Shown: positions 53,296 to 61,795 of the stretch, one piece after another
How positions within the stretch are numbered: position 1 is the first letter of the stretch
Layout of the letters: the number at the start of each line of letters is the position of its first letter
NCBI GenBank assembly: GCA_050299835.1
Contig: JBNKWP010000001.1
Location: 124,001-188,000, forward strand
Reading direction: 5' to 3'
Source of the DNA: JAJDOD01 sp050299835
Lineage (GTDB): Bacteria > Pseudomonadota > Alphaproteobacteria > Rhodobacterales > Rhodobacteraceae
DNA: 64,000 nucleotides
Position numbers and translations under genes: made by a program
The notes under the pieces: generated by a model
What the model was told of the DNA's origin: nothing
Seen by the model: only the letters and a program-made list of their open reading frames with translations
Databases searched by the model: none

Positions 53296-54419
53296 GCGAG
53301 CAATTCGCGGATCACGGCATTCAGGACGAGGCGGCCTTCCGTGGTTGTCCTGATCCGGCCGTTACTGCGTTCGAGCATTCCAATTTCCTGTAAGTCATTG
53401 AATTTATTATAATACTCTGGAAATTCATCAGGCTCTATGCCTGACGTCATGCGAAGCCCCATCATCAGGCGTTCTTCTGTTGCGGCTTGGGGTGAAAGAT
53501 GCTCCCGACCGCTTTCGCCCGATCCATCGCCCACGGCGGAGAGCCATTTGAACGGCGCCAGATGGGTTTCGGTCGCGATGCGCGCGCCGTTCGACGTAAA
53601 CCTCCCATGCGCGCCAGGACCGATGCCCAGCCAGTCGCCCCCGTGCCAGTAGATCAGGTTGTGGCGGGATTCGTTGCCGGGTGTGGCGTGGTTGGAGACT
53701 TCGTAATCCGGTAGACCGGCGGCGCGGGTCAGGTCCTGGGTCAGCGCATACATATCGGCGGCGAGGTCTTCGTGCGGCAGGCCTTTCAGGCCGCCTTTGG
53801 CGAAGCGGTCGCCGAAAGCGGTGCCGGGTTCGATGGTGAGTTGGTAGAGGGAGAGGTGGCCGGTGGCCAAAGTCAGCGCCTTTTCCAGTTCCTGTTCCCA
53901 TTGGGCGAGGGTTTGGTCCTGGCGTGCGTAGATCAGATCGAAAGAGACGCGGTCGAAGTAGCGGTTGGCGATGTCTAGTGCACGCTTCGCCTCGTCGGCA
54001 CTGTGCAGGCGACCGAGGCGTTTCAGGTCGGCATCGTTGAGAGCTTGAACACCGATTGAGACGCGGTTGACGCCCGCCTGAGCGAAGCCGGCGAACTTTT
54101 CAGCCTCGATGGAGGTGGGGTTTGCTTCCAGCGTGATTTCGAGGTCGTTGGAGCAGGGCCAGGACGAACGGGCAGTGGTGATGATCGTGTCGACCATTTC
54201 CGGCGTCATCAGGCTGGGGGTACCGCCGCCGAAATAGATCGTGTCGAGCGTGGCGTCGGGCATGTCGTCGCGAACGCGGGCGATTTCGGAGCGGAAGGCA
54301 TCGGTCCATGCGCCGTGATCCACGGCAGCACTGACATGGCTGTTGAAATCGCAATAGGGGCATTTGGCCTGACAGAACGGCCAGTGGACATAGAGACCGA
54401 AGCCGCGACGGGCGGTCAT
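53292..54419 (-). CDS. hemW: Radical SAM haem chaperone HemW (coproporphyrinogen III oxidase-like)
   Basis: A 375-residue radical SAM protein with the cluster-binding motif CQAKCPYC (about 16-23) in VHWPFCQAKCPYCDFNSHV. The motif differs from true HemN by lacking its long N-terminal region and the fourth cysteine; length and sequence match HemW, which transfers haem. GGGTPSLM (about 65-72) and RVSIGVQALNDADLKRLGR (about 118-136) are shared family segments. It is coupled to rdgB by ATGA in the run rph-rdgB-hemW. Confidence 0.93.
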   Translation of the reverse strand: MTARRGFGLYVHWPFCQAKCPYCDFNSHVSAAVDHGAWTDAFRSEIARVRDDMPDATLDTIYFGGGTPSLMTPEMVDTIITTARSSWPCSNDLEITLEANPTSIEAEKFAGFAQAGVNRVSIGVQALNDADLKRLGRLHSADEAKRALDIANRYFDRVSFDLIYARQDQTLAQWEQELEKALTLATGHLSLYQLTIEPGTAFGDRFAKGGLKGLPHEDLAADMYALTQDLTRAAGLPDYEVSNHATPGNESRHNLIYWHGGDWLGIGPGAHGRFTSNGARIATETHLAPFKWLSAVGDGSGESGREHLSPQAATEERLMMGLRMTSGIEPDEFPEYYNKFNDLQEIGMLERSNGRIRTTTEGRLVLNAVIRELLA

Positions 54420-55024
54420 TGTGCGAAGACGGCCTTGAGTTTGGCGAAGGCATTGGCGCGGTGGCTGATGCGGTTCTTGGCGAAACGCTCCATCTCGGCG
54501 AAGGTCTTGTCGTGGCCATCGGGGAGGAAGATCGGATCGTAACCGTGGCCCTGATCGCCGCGCATGGGCCAGATAAAGCGGCCTTCGGCGGTGCCTGCGA
54601 AAACCTCGTCATGACCATCGGGCCAGGCGAGGACGAAAGTGCAGCAGAAACGGGCGACCCAGGGTTCGGGCGCGTTCCGGGCAAGGAGCGCGTCGTGGCT
54701 CTTGTGCATGGCCATGATGAAGTCGCGCCCGTCCGGGGTTTCGGCCCAGTCGGCGGTGTAGACGCCGGGGGCCCCGTCGAGCGCGTCGATTTCGATCCCG
54801 GAATCGTCAGCCAGCGCTGGCAAGCCAGTGGCCTGCGATGAGGCATGGGCCTTGATGCGGGCGTTTTCGACGAAGGTGGTTCCGGTTTCTTCGGGTTCGG
54901 GCAGGCCCTTCGCGGCGGCACCGACCACCTCGATGCCGAAATCTCCCACGAGGTCGGCAATTTCTTCCAGTTTGCCCGCGTTATGCGTGGCGACCAGAAG
55001 CGTCTTGCCGGAGAACTTCCTCAT
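54416..55024 (-). CDS. rdgB: Non-canonical purine NTP pyrophosphatase (ITPase)
   Basis: A 202-residue Ham1/RdgB enzyme hydrolysing dITP, ITP and XTP. The ATG at 55024 overlaps the rph stop; longer in-frame starts on this strand lie within rph and are rejected. LLVATHNAGKLEEI (about 8-21), TGTTFVENARIKAHA, and LADDSGIEIDALDGAPGVY (about 66-84, catalytic DDSG) are hallmark motifs, and FLPDGHDKTFAEM and ISHRANAFAKL close the fold. Confidence 0.95.
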   Translation of the reverse strand: MRKFSGKTLLVATHNAGKLEEIADLVGDFGIEVVGAAAKGLPEPEETGTTFVENARIKAHASSQATGLPALADDSGIEIDALDGAPGVYTADWAETPDGRDFIMAMHKSHDALLARNAPEPWVARFCCTFVLAWPDGHDEVFAGTAEGRFIWPMRGDQGHGYDPIFLPDGHDKTFAEMERFAKNRISHRANAFAKLKAVFAQ

Positions 55025-55734
55025 TCTGAAACGGCGGTTTTCTGGGCCGAGACCAGTTCGCCCACGCCCTTTTCGGCGAGGTCCAGGAGTTCGGCCATTT
55101 GATCGCGGGTATAGGTCGCGCCCTCGGCGGACATCTGCACTTCGATCATCCGGCCAGCGCCAGTGAGCACGAAATTGCCATCCACCCCGGCCTCGCTGTC
55201 TTCGGGGTAGTCGAGGTCGAGAACAGGTTGCCCGGCATAAAGACCACAGGAGACTGCGGCGACGTGATCGACAAGCGGATCGGAGGTGATGACACCGGCT
55301 TTCATCAACTGGTTCACGGCCAGACGAAGCGCGACCCAGCCGCCGGTGATGGAGGCGCAGCGGGTTCCGCCGTCGGCCTGGATCACGTCGCAGTCGATGA
55401 CGATCTGGCGCTCGCCAAGGGCGGGGCGGTCGACGGCGGCACGCAGCGCGCGACCGATAAGTCGTTGAATTTCCTGGGTGCGGCCCGTCTGGCCGTTCTT
55501 GGCTTCGCGGCGTCCCCGGGTGTGGGTTGCGCGGGGGAGCATGCCGTATTCGGCGGTGACCCAACCGAGACCGGAGTTTTTCATCCAGGGTGGGACGCGT
55601 TCGTCGATGGAGGCGGTGCAGAGAACGTGGGTGTCGCCGCATTTGATCAGGCAAGAGCCTTCGGCGTGGCGTGACACGCCGGTTTCGATGCTGATCGTAC
55701 GCATTTCGGAAGTCTCGCGGCCGGACGGTCTCAT
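55021..55734 (-). CDS. rph: Ribonuclease PH
   Basis: Phosphorolytic exoribonuclease of 237 residues that trims tRNA 3' ends. It begins MRPSGRETSEMRTISIETG, the invariant start. HAEGSCLIKCGDTHVLCTA (about 24-42), RDRaXEIQRLIGRALR-type helix (TQEIQRLIGRALRAAVD, about 87-103) and VIDCDVIQADGGTRCASITG (phosphate-binding) are present. It leads rph-rdgB-hemW and is divergent from hrcA across a 118-base gap. Confidence 0.96.
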   Translation of the reverse strand: MRPSGRETSEMRTISIETGVSRHAEGSCLIKCGDTHVLCTASIDERVPPWMKNSGLGWVTAEYGMLPRATHTRGRREAKNGQTGRTQEIQRLIGRALRAAVDRPALGERQIVIDCDVIQADGGTRCASITGGWVALRLAVNQLMKAGVITSDPLVDHVAAVSCGLYAGQPVLDLDYPEDSEAGVDGNFVLTGAGRMIEVQMSAEGATYTRDQMAELLDLAEKGVGELVSAQKTAVSE

Positions 55735-55795
55735 GATTTCACCTTGTTCTGGACGCCGGGGTGATAGTCTTGCACTGTTCGTCCTTCAACCCCGA

Positions 55796-55824
55796 TTGAC
55801 GGCAAGGACGTTTTTCCTTTAATT
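55796..55824 (+). promoter_or_regulatory. Candidate hrcA-grpE promoter
   Basis: TTGACG (55796-55801), 17-base spacer, TTAATT (55819-55824). It would start transcription about 22 bases before the ATG chosen for hrcA, supporting that start over a TTG at 55823. No CIRCE inverted repeat (TTAGCACTC-N9-GAGTGCTAA) is visible here. Confidence 0.45.
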
Positions 55825-55852
55825 GGCGCGCCCCAATACCCAGATCCGAGTC

Positions 55853-56923
55853 ATGTCAGATAGCGGAAAGATCCTTCAGGAAATGAACGACCGGTCACGC
55901 GAAGTGTTCCGGCGCGTGGTCGAAGGCTATCTGGAGACCGGCGATCCGGTGGGCTCACGCAGTCTGACGCGGGAGATGAACGAAAAGGTCAGCGCGGCGA
56001 CGATCCGCAATGTCATGCAGGACCTTGAGTATCTGGGCCTTCTGGCGGCGCCGCATATCTCCGCCGGGCGGATTCCGACGGAAGCCGGACTGCGGTTGTT
56101 CGTGGATGGCGTGCTTGAGGTGGGCGATCTGCCGGAAGCGGATCGTGATGCCATCGAAAGCCGGATGACCGAGAATGACATGGACGTCGCGGGAATACTG
56201 GACCGGGTGGGGTCCGCGCTTTCGGGGGTGACGCATGGCGCGAGCCTTGTCCTGGCACCCAAGCATGAAGCACCGATCAAGCATATCGAATTTGTCAGCC
56301 TGGCACCGGACCGGGCGCTGGCCGTACTGGTCTTTGCCGATGGGCATGTGGAGAACAGGTTTTTTCAGCCACCTCCGGGCCAGACGCCGAGTTCCTATCG
56401 CGAGGCGGCCAATTTCCTGAACGCCATTGCTGCCGGGCACACGATTTCGGAGCTTGGCCGGGTGGTCAGCACGGAGATTTCGCGGCGTCGGCAGGAGCTG
56501 GACAGTCTGTCGCGCGACCTGGTGGAAAGCGGGGCTGCCTTTTGGGAGCACAAGGGCACGGACTACGAACGGCTGATCGTACGGGGTCGTGCCAACCTTC
56601 TGGGCGGCGATGCCGAGAAAGGCGAGTTGGAGCGCATCCGCGAGCTGTTCGACGACCTTGAGCGGAAGCGTGATATCGCGGAGTTTCTGGAGCTGACCGA
56701 GCACGGTGAAGGGGTCCGAATTTTCATCGGATCCGAAAACAAGCTATTTTCACTTTCGGGTTCATCTTTGGTGGTGTCTCCCTATATGAACGCGGACCGA
56801 AAGGTGATCGGTGCGGTCGGTGTGATCGGGCCCACCCGTTTGAATTATGGTCGGATCGTTCCGATCGTGGACTATACAGCCCAGCTTGTGGGCCGGCTTA
56901 TTGCAGATCGAGGGCAAGGATGA
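55853..56923 (+). CDS. hrcA: Heat-inducible transcription repressor HrcA
   Basis: A 356-residue repressor of groESL-type CIRCE operons, start ATG at 55853. The winged-helix N terminus shows MNDRSREVFRRVVEGYLETG and PVGSRSLTREM (about 31-41), then SAATIRNVMQDLEYLGLL (about 44-61), the HrcA DNA-binding signature. C-terminal SLSGSSLVVSPYMNADRKVIGAVGVIGPTRLNYGRIVPIVDYTA-type sequence is typical. Its own operator may be absent since no CIRCE is seen upstream. Coupled to grpE by ATGA. Confidence 0.94.
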   Translation: MSDSGKILQEMNDRSREVFRRVVEGYLETGDPVGSRSLTREMNEKVSAATIRNVMQDLEYLGLLAAPHISAGRIPTEAGLRLFVDGVLEVGDLPEADRDAIESRMTENDMDVAGILDRVGSALSGVTHGASLVLAPKHEAPIKHIEFVSLAPDRALAVLVFADGHVENRFFQPPPGQTPSSYREAANFLNAIAAGHTISELGRVVSTEISRRRQELDSLSRDLVESGAAFWEHKGTDYERLIVRGRANLLGGDAEKGELERIRELFDDLERKRDIAEFLELTEHGEGVRIFIGSENKLFSLSGSSLVVSPYMNADRKVIGAVGVIGPTRLNYGRIVPIVDYTAQLVGRLIADRGQG

Positions 56924-57477
56924 GCGACGCAGAGGAAAAGAAACCCGCGACGGATGAAGAATTGATCGACATCACCGATCCCGACGCGATGGAAGATCCC
57001 GCGACGGATGAGATGATCCTGGCGTTGCAGGCCGAGCGCGATGAGCTGCGCGACAAGTTCATGCGCGCCCTGGCCGATGCGGAGAATTCGCGGAAGCGAT
57101 CGGAACGGGACCGGCGCGAGGCGGAGCAATATGGCGGGTCCAAGCTGGCCCGCGATCTGCTGCCGGTCTTCGATAATATGCGGCGTGCAGTTCAGGCGGT
57201 GCCGGAGGATATGCGCGAGAATTCAAAGGCGATGATCGAGGGCGTCGAGTTGACGATGCGGGAGTTGATCAGCGTGTTCAAGAAGCACGGGATCGAGCCG
57301 ATCTCGCCAGAGGTGGGCGACAGGTTCGATCCACAGTTGCACGAGGCGATGTTCGAGGCGCCGCTGCCGGGAACGAAAGCAGGCGATATCATTCAGGTCG
57401 AGGCTGATGGCTTCATGCTGCATGACCGGCTCTTGCGGCCCGCGAAAGTCGGTGTCAGCTCGATGCCCGCTTCATAG
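56920..57477 (+). CDS. grpE: Nucleotide-exchange factor GrpE
   Basis: A 185-residue co-chaperone for DnaK. It has an acidic N terminus (1-30), a long coiled-coil (about 33-80, RDELRDKFMRALADAENSRKRSERD) and a C-terminal beta domain with SVFKKHGIEPISPEVGDRFDPQLHEAMFEAP-type signature (about 125-155) and QVEADGFMLHDRLLRPAKVGV. dnaK is not in the window. The gene is followed by GC hairpins and repeat copy 2. Confidence 0.96.
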   Translation: MSDAEEKKPATDEELIDITDPDAMEDPATDEMILALQAERDELRDKFMRALADAENSRKRSERDRREAEQYGGSKLARDLLPVFDNMRRAVQAVPEDMRENSKAMIEGVELTMRELISVFKKHGIEPISPEVGDRFDPQLHEAMFEAPLPGTKAGDIIQVEADGFMLHDRLLRPAKVGVSSMPAS

Positions 57478-57505
57478 GGGCTCCGCCCCCTTGGCCTGCG
57501 GCCAA
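57477..57505 (+). terminator. Tandem hairpins after grpE
   Basis: GGGGC-TCC-GCCCC (57477-57489) and TTGGCC-TGC-GGCCAA (57491-57505) follow the grpE stop directly, then the repeat at 57511. Together they resemble the 3' region of ahcY. Confidence 0.55.
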
Positions 57506-57510
57506 TTCCC

Positions 57511-57537
57511 CCGGAGTATTTTCGACAGGATGATGGA
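57511..57537 (+). repeat. Gene-end repeat, copy 2
   Basis: CCGGAGTATTT, four bases, CAGGATGATGG; 3' of the grpE hairpins. Shares 9-11 core bases with copy 1 and 3. Confidence 0.65.
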
Positions 57538-57546
57538 CAATTCTAT

Positions 57547-60165
57547 TCAATTTGTCCGCGTCATGGCTTTCAGTTGATAGAGCAGATCCAGAGCATCGCG
57601 CGGGGTGAGTTCGTCGGGGTGGATGTTGTCGAGTTTAGTCTCTAACTCGGAGGTTTTCGCGGGTTTCGGCGGTTCTGTTGCGACGGCCGAGAAGAGTGGA
57701 AGGTCGTCGATCAGAGCCTTCTGGTGGGCCTTGCCTTCGCGCTCGCCTTTTTCCAGCGCATCCAGCACCACGCGGGCGCGGGCGACAACGCTTTCGGGCA
57801 GACCGGCGAGGCGAGCGACCTGCACGCCGTAGCTTCGGTCCGCGGCGCCTTTGCGGACTTCGTGCAGGAAGATGACCTCGCCTTCCCATTCCTTGACGGC
57901 GACGGTCGCATTGGCGGCATTGTCGAGCCGGTCGGCCAATTCTGTCATCTCGTGGTAGTGCGTTGCGAAAAGGGCGCGGCAGCGGTTCGCGTCGTGCAGG
58001 TGTTCCAGCGTGGCCCAGGCGATGGAGAGCCCGTCATAGGTGGCGGTACCGCGACCGATCTCGTCGAGGATGACCAGCGCGTGGTCGTCGGCCTGGTTCA
58101 GGATCGCGGCGGTTTCGACCATTTCGACCATGAAGGTGGAGCGGCCACGGGCCAGGTCGTCGGCGGCGCCGACGCGGCTGAAGATTTGGCTGACAAGGCC
58201 GATATGGGCGCTGGTCGCCGGAACGAAGCTGCCGGATTGGGCGAGAAGCGCGATGAGGGCGTTCTGACGGAGGTAGGTGGATTTGCCGGCCATGTTGGGA
58301 CCGGTGAGGAGGAGGATGGAGGCACCATCCTCGGCTGAGAGATCGCAGTCGTTGCCGATGAAGGGCGTGCCGCCTTCGCGCCTCAAGGCGGCTTCGACCA
58401 CAGGGTGACGCCCGCCTTCGATGTGGAAGGCGCGGGTATCGTCGATCCGGGGCGAGCACCAGCGTTCGGCGCGGGCGAGCGTTGCGAGGCCTTGGGAGAC
58501 GTCCAGTTCGGCAAGCGTTCTGGCGGCATCGGCGAGGGGGGCGTGACTGTCGAGGCATTGCGCCTTCAGCCTGTCGAAGAGACGTTTTTCGATTTCCTGT
58601 GCGCGGGCACCAGCGTTCAGGATGCGGGTTTCAAGCTCTGACAGGTCGGAGGTTGTAAAACGGACGGCATTGGCCGTGGTCTGCCGGTGAATGAAGCGGT
58701 CTTTCAGGGCCAGCATCTTGTCGGCGTGGGTGGCCGTGGTTTCGATGAAATAGCCCAGGACGTTGTTATGTTTGATCTTGAGCGAGGGGATGCCGGTGTC
58801 TTGTGCATATTCGGATTGCATACCGGCGATGACGCCACGGCCTTCGTCGCGGAGTTTTCGAGCCTCGTCGAGATCGGTGTCGTAGCCGGGAGCGATGAAG
58901 CCGCCGTCGCGGACAAGAAGGGGCGGTTCGGCGACCAGTGCATCTTCCAATTCGGCCGCCAGTTCATCGAAGCCGGTCAGGCGCGTGGCTTGATCGGGCG
59001 CGATGGCTGCGATGGCAGGCAGTTCTGCGAGCGCGTTGCGCAGCGCGGCGAGGTCGCGGGGGCCGCCCCGGTCGAGGGCGAGGCGGGACAGGGCGCGTTC
59101 GATGTCCGGGCAGCGTTTGAGATGATCGCGGAGCGTGTTGCAGGTGTCTGGATCGTCGTGAAGCCAGCGAACGGCGTCGAGCCGGGACTGGATGGTATGC
59201 CGGTCGCGGGACGGCGAGGAAATCCGGCGTTCGAGCAGACGGCCACCGCCGGCCGTGACGGTGCGGTCTATGGCGGAGAGGAGCGAGCCTTCGCGGCCAC
59301 CGGACAGCGCTTGCGTGAGTTCAAGGTTGCGGCGTGTGGCGGCGTCGATCTGAACGGTGCCGGCCGCGGTTTCGCGGATGGGCGTCCGCAGAAGCGGCAT
59401 GTTGCCCTTCTGGGTCAGGTCGAGATATTCGACGAGGGCTCCCATGGCCGACAGTTCGGCGCGGGTGAAGGTGCCGAATCCGTCGAGGCTTTGCACGCTC
59501 CACAGAGCGGAAAGCCTGATGCGGGCGGACTGGCTGTCGAAGCTGGCCTTGGAGAGGGGTGTGACCGAGAGGCCGAGATCCGTCTCTAAATCGGAGAAAT
59601 CGGCGTATCTTTCGTCCGCGACGATGACTTCGCGCGGGGCGAGGCGGGCGAGCTCGGGGCCGAACCGGGCAGGCGTGATGGGCAGGACGCGCAATTCACC
59701 GGTGGAGATGTCGGCCCAGGCAATCGCGGCCTCGTCTCGGACCTCGGCGATGGCGGCGAGGAAGTTGTGGCGGCGGGCCTCGAGAAGGGATTCCTCGGTG
59801 AGCGTGCCCGGGGTGACGAGGCGGACGACGCCGCGTTTCACGACGGATTTCGAACCGCGCTTCTTGGCCTCGGCAGGGTCTTCGAGCTGTTCGCAGACCG
59901 CGACGCGGAAGCCCTTGCGGATCAGGGTCAGCAGATAGCCTTCAGCGGAATGGACGGGGACACCGCACATGGGGATGTCCTCGCCCAGGTGCTTGCCGCG
60001 CTTGGTGAGTGCGATGTCGAGCGCCTTGGCCGCTGCAACCGCGTCATCGAAGAACAATTCATAGAAATCGCCCATCCGGTAGAAAAGAAGCGCATCCTTA
60101 TGCGCTTCCTTGATCTCCAGAAATTGCGCCATCATCGGCGTTACGGCGGCGTTGGCCGTGGTCAC
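57547..60165 (-). CDS. mutS: DNA mismatch repair protein MutS
   Basis: An 872-residue mismatch-recognition ATPase. The mismatch-binding FYELF (in MGDFYELFFDDAV, about 32-44) has the Phe-x-Glu that stacks on the mismatch. Walker A is LLTGPNMAGKSTYLRQN (about 640-656), and DEIGRGTATYDGLSIAWA (signature, D-loop) follows, with the C-terminal tail. Domain order I-V is complete. MutL is not nearby. Its 3' end faces the grpE hairpins and repeat copy 2. Confidence 0.97.
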   Translation of the reverse strand: MTTANAAVTPMMAQFLEIKEAHKDALLFYRMGDFYELFFDDAVAAAKALDIALTKRGKHLGEDIPMCGVPVHSAEGYLLTLIRKGFRVAVCEQLEDPAEAKKRGSKSVVKRGVVRLVTPGTLTEESLLEARRHNFLAAIAEVRDEAAIAWADISTGELRVLPITPARFGPELARLAPREVIVADERYADFSDLETDLGLSVTPLSKASFDSQSARIRLSALWSVQSLDGFGTFTRAELSAMGALVEYLDLTQKGNMPLLRTPIRETAAGTVQIDAATRRNLELTQALSGGREGSLLSAIDRTVTAGGGRLLERRISSPSRDRHTIQSRLDAVRWLHDDPDTCNTLRDHLKRCPDIERALSRLALDRGGPRDLAALRNALAELPAIAAIAPDQATRLTGFDELAAELEDALVAEPPLLVRDGGFIAPGYDTDLDEARKLRDEGRGVIAGMQSEYAQDTGIPSLKIKHNNVLGYFIETTATHADKMLALKDRFIHRQTTANAVRFTTSDLSELETRILNAGARAQEIEKRLFDRLKAQCLDSHAPLADAARTLAELDVSQGLATLARAERWCSPRIDDTRAFHIEGGRHPVVEAALRREGGTPFIGNDCDLSAEDGASILLLTGPNMAGKSTYLRQNALIALLAQSGSFVPATSAHIGLVSQIFSRVGAADDLARGRSTFMVEMVETAAILNQADDHALVILDEIGRGTATYDGLSIAWATLEHLHDANRCRALFATHYHEMTELADRLDNAANATVAVKEWEGEVIFLHEVRKGAADRSYGVQVARLAGLPESVVARARVVLDALEKGEREGKAHQKALIDDLPLFSAVATEPPKPAKTSELETKLDNIHPDELTPRDALDLLYQLKAMTRTN

Positions 60166-60233
60166 TGCTCTATCCCCCCGGACGCGGTTTGGCCGAGTCT
60201 AGCGACCCGGCCAACGAGGGAAAAGTCGAAACC

Positions 60234-60887
60234 TCAGCTTGCGAAGGCGGCGGCGCTGCCCCAGAGGCGGCGGACCTTCTGGTCGCGTTTGCAGGCGCTG
60301 CGGTAGAACTTATAGGCGTTGGCCTTGGATTTCGGGCCGCGGCGGGTGAGGACGATCTCGGAGGATTTGTAGTAATCCTGATGATAGGCCTCTGCCGGGT
60401 AGAATTTCCGCGCGTTGAGGATCGGGGTGACGATCTTGCGGCCCAGATCTTTTTCAGCTTCAGCCTTGGCCTTTTCGGCGGCGGCGCGTTCGGCACCGTT
60501 GGTGACGAAGATCGCGGTGCGGTAGCTGTCACCCCGGTCGCAGAACTGGCCGCCCGCATCGGTGGGATCGACGGCCCGGAAGAAGAGGTAGAGCAGGCGG
60601 TCATAGCTGACCGTGCTGTCGTTGTAGCGGACCTCGACCGCTTCGTAATGGCCGGTTCCGCCCTTCGACACCTGTTTATAGGTCGGGTTTGCGGTCTTGC
60701 CGCCGGTATAGCCGGAAATGACGGAGGAGACGCCCGGCACCTTCTCGAAATCGGCTTCCACACACCAGAAGCAGCCGCCGGCGAAATAGGCCCGTTTTTG
60801 TGCCGCTTCGGCGGTTGCGGATTGCAGCATGACGCCGATTGCGATCAGGAGAATGAGAAGTGGGGCTTTGACGGAGCGTACTGGCAT
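60234..60887 (-). CDS. msrA: Peptide-methionine (S)-S-oxide reductase, exported form
   Basis: A 217-residue MsrA with a signal peptide at 1-28 (hydrophobic LLILLIAIGVMLQ), unlike cytosolic MsrA; it should act in the periplasm. The catalytic GCFWC is at about 38-42 in YFAGGCFWCVEADFEKVPG; GGTGHYEAVEVRYN (about 76-89) and AEAYHQDYY (about 165-173) are family motifs. The C-terminal tail carries another Cys in RSACKRDQ, possibly the recycling cysteine. It lies 68 bases downstream of the mutS start side on the same strand. Confidence 0.94.
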   Translation of the reverse strand: MPVRSVKAPLLILLIAIGVMLQSATAEAAQKRAYFAGGCFWCVEADFEKVPGVSSVISGYTGGKTANPTYKQVSKGGTGHYEAVEVRYNDSTVSYDRLLYLFFRAVDPTDAGGQFCDRGDSYRTAIFVTNGAERAAAEKAKAEAEKDLGRKIVTPILNARKFYPAEAYHQDYYKSSEIVLTRRGPKSKANAYKFYRSACKRDQKVRRLWGSAAAFAS

Positions 60888-60999
60888 GGCGGTATCCTTT
60901 TTTGCAGTTGCGAAGGAGATTGGCGGACATGCGCGCTCCGGTCTATTAACGGGCGCGTGAGGTGACGCGAGTGTGAGAGTTGTTTCAGGGGAGCATGAA

Positions 61000-61707
61000 A
61001 TGAAGATCGCGATGTGGTCCGGGCCGCGGAATCTGTCGACGGCGATGATGTATGCATTTGGGAACAGGTCGGATTTCGCGGCCTGGGACGAGCCGTTTTA
61101 TGCGGCGTATCTGAAGGAGACCGGGATCGATCATCCGATGCGTGAGGATATTCTGGCGACGACGGAAACCGATGCGGGCAGGGTGGCTGAGGCGATTTAC
61201 GGGCCGGTGCCCGATGGGAAGCCGCATTGGTACATGAAGCATATGGGCTTTCACATGTGCGATGGGTTCCCCCTCGATTGGGCGGTGGGCTGCGTGAACA
61301 TACACCTGATCCGACACCCGGCGCGGGTGGTGTCGAGCTATGCCGCGAAGCGGGAAAGGCCGACGCTGCGTGATATCGGGTTCGAGCAGCAGGTGGAGAT
61401 CTACGAGCGGTTTCCGGGGCCGGTGATCGACAGCTTCGATGTGCGGCAGGATCCGGAAGGAATGTTGCGGAAGCTTTGTGCGGAGATCGGGTTGGAATTC
61501 GACCCCGCGATGCTGGGCTGGGATGCCGGGCCGAAACCTTTCGACGGAGCTTGGGCGCCGCATTGGTATGACGCGGTGCATCGGTCAACCGGGTTTGCCG
61601 GGGCGGAGGGGCCGTTGCCGGAATTAGAGGGCGAGGCGGCTGGGCTGGCCGAGGCGGCACTGCCTTATTACGAGGCCATGTTTGCCCATCGGTTGGCGGT
61701 GGAGTGA
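61000..61707 (+). CDS. Sulfotransferase-domain protein
   Basis: A 235-residue protein starting MKIAMWSGPRNLSTAMMYAF, whose SGPRNLST matches the 5'-phosphosulfate-binding loop of PAPS-dependent sulfotransferases; LIRHPARVVSSYAAKRE (about 104-120) fits the 3'-phosphate-binding segment. Similar proteins are sometimes mis-annotated as HAD or branched-chain aminotransferase-like. The acceptor is unknown. The ATG at 61000 follows AGGGGAG; an in-frame GTG at 60973 is less likely. The gene ends in tandem hairpins and repeat copy 3. Confidence 0.8.
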   Translation: MKIAMWSGPRNLSTAMMYAFGNRSDFAAWDEPFYAAYLKETGIDHPMREDILATTETDAGRVAEAIYGPVPDGKPHWYMKHMGFHMCDGFPLDWAVGCVNIHLIRHPARVVSSYAAKRERPTLRDIGFEQQVEIYERFPGPVIDSFDVRQDPEGMLRKLCAEIGLEFDPAMLGWDAGPKPFDGAWAPHWYDAVHRSTGFAGAEGPLPELEGEAAGLAEAALPYYEAMFAHRLAVE

Positions 61708-61735
61708 GGGGCGTTGCCCCTCGCCCCTTCGGGGC
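61706..61735 (+). terminator. Tandem hairpins after the sulfotransferase gene
   Basis: GAGGGGC-GTT-GCCCCTC (61706-61722), whose first base falls in the stop codon, and GCCCC-TTC-GGGGC (61723-61735). They form two adjacent GC stems before repeat copy 3. Confidence 0.6.
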
Positions 61736-61740
61736 TCACC

Positions 61741-61767
61741 CCAGAGTATTTTTGCCAGGATGATGGA
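61741..61767 (+). repeat. Gene-end repeat, copy 3
   Basis: CCAGAGTATTT, four bases, CAGGATGATGG; near-identical to copy 2 (one change in the CGGAGTATTT core). Confidence 0.65.
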
Positions 61768-61795
61768 CGATTTGATTTAGACTGTCTGGAATCCG

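Noticed and set aside
55025..55654. N-terminal extension of rdgB
   Set aside because: Lies within rph in another frame; the ATGA overlap at 55021-55024 gives the canonical RdgB start.
55735..55852. CIRCE element controlling hrcA
   Set aside because: No TTAGCACTC/GAGTGCTAA inverted repeat; only a housekeeping-type promoter is seen.
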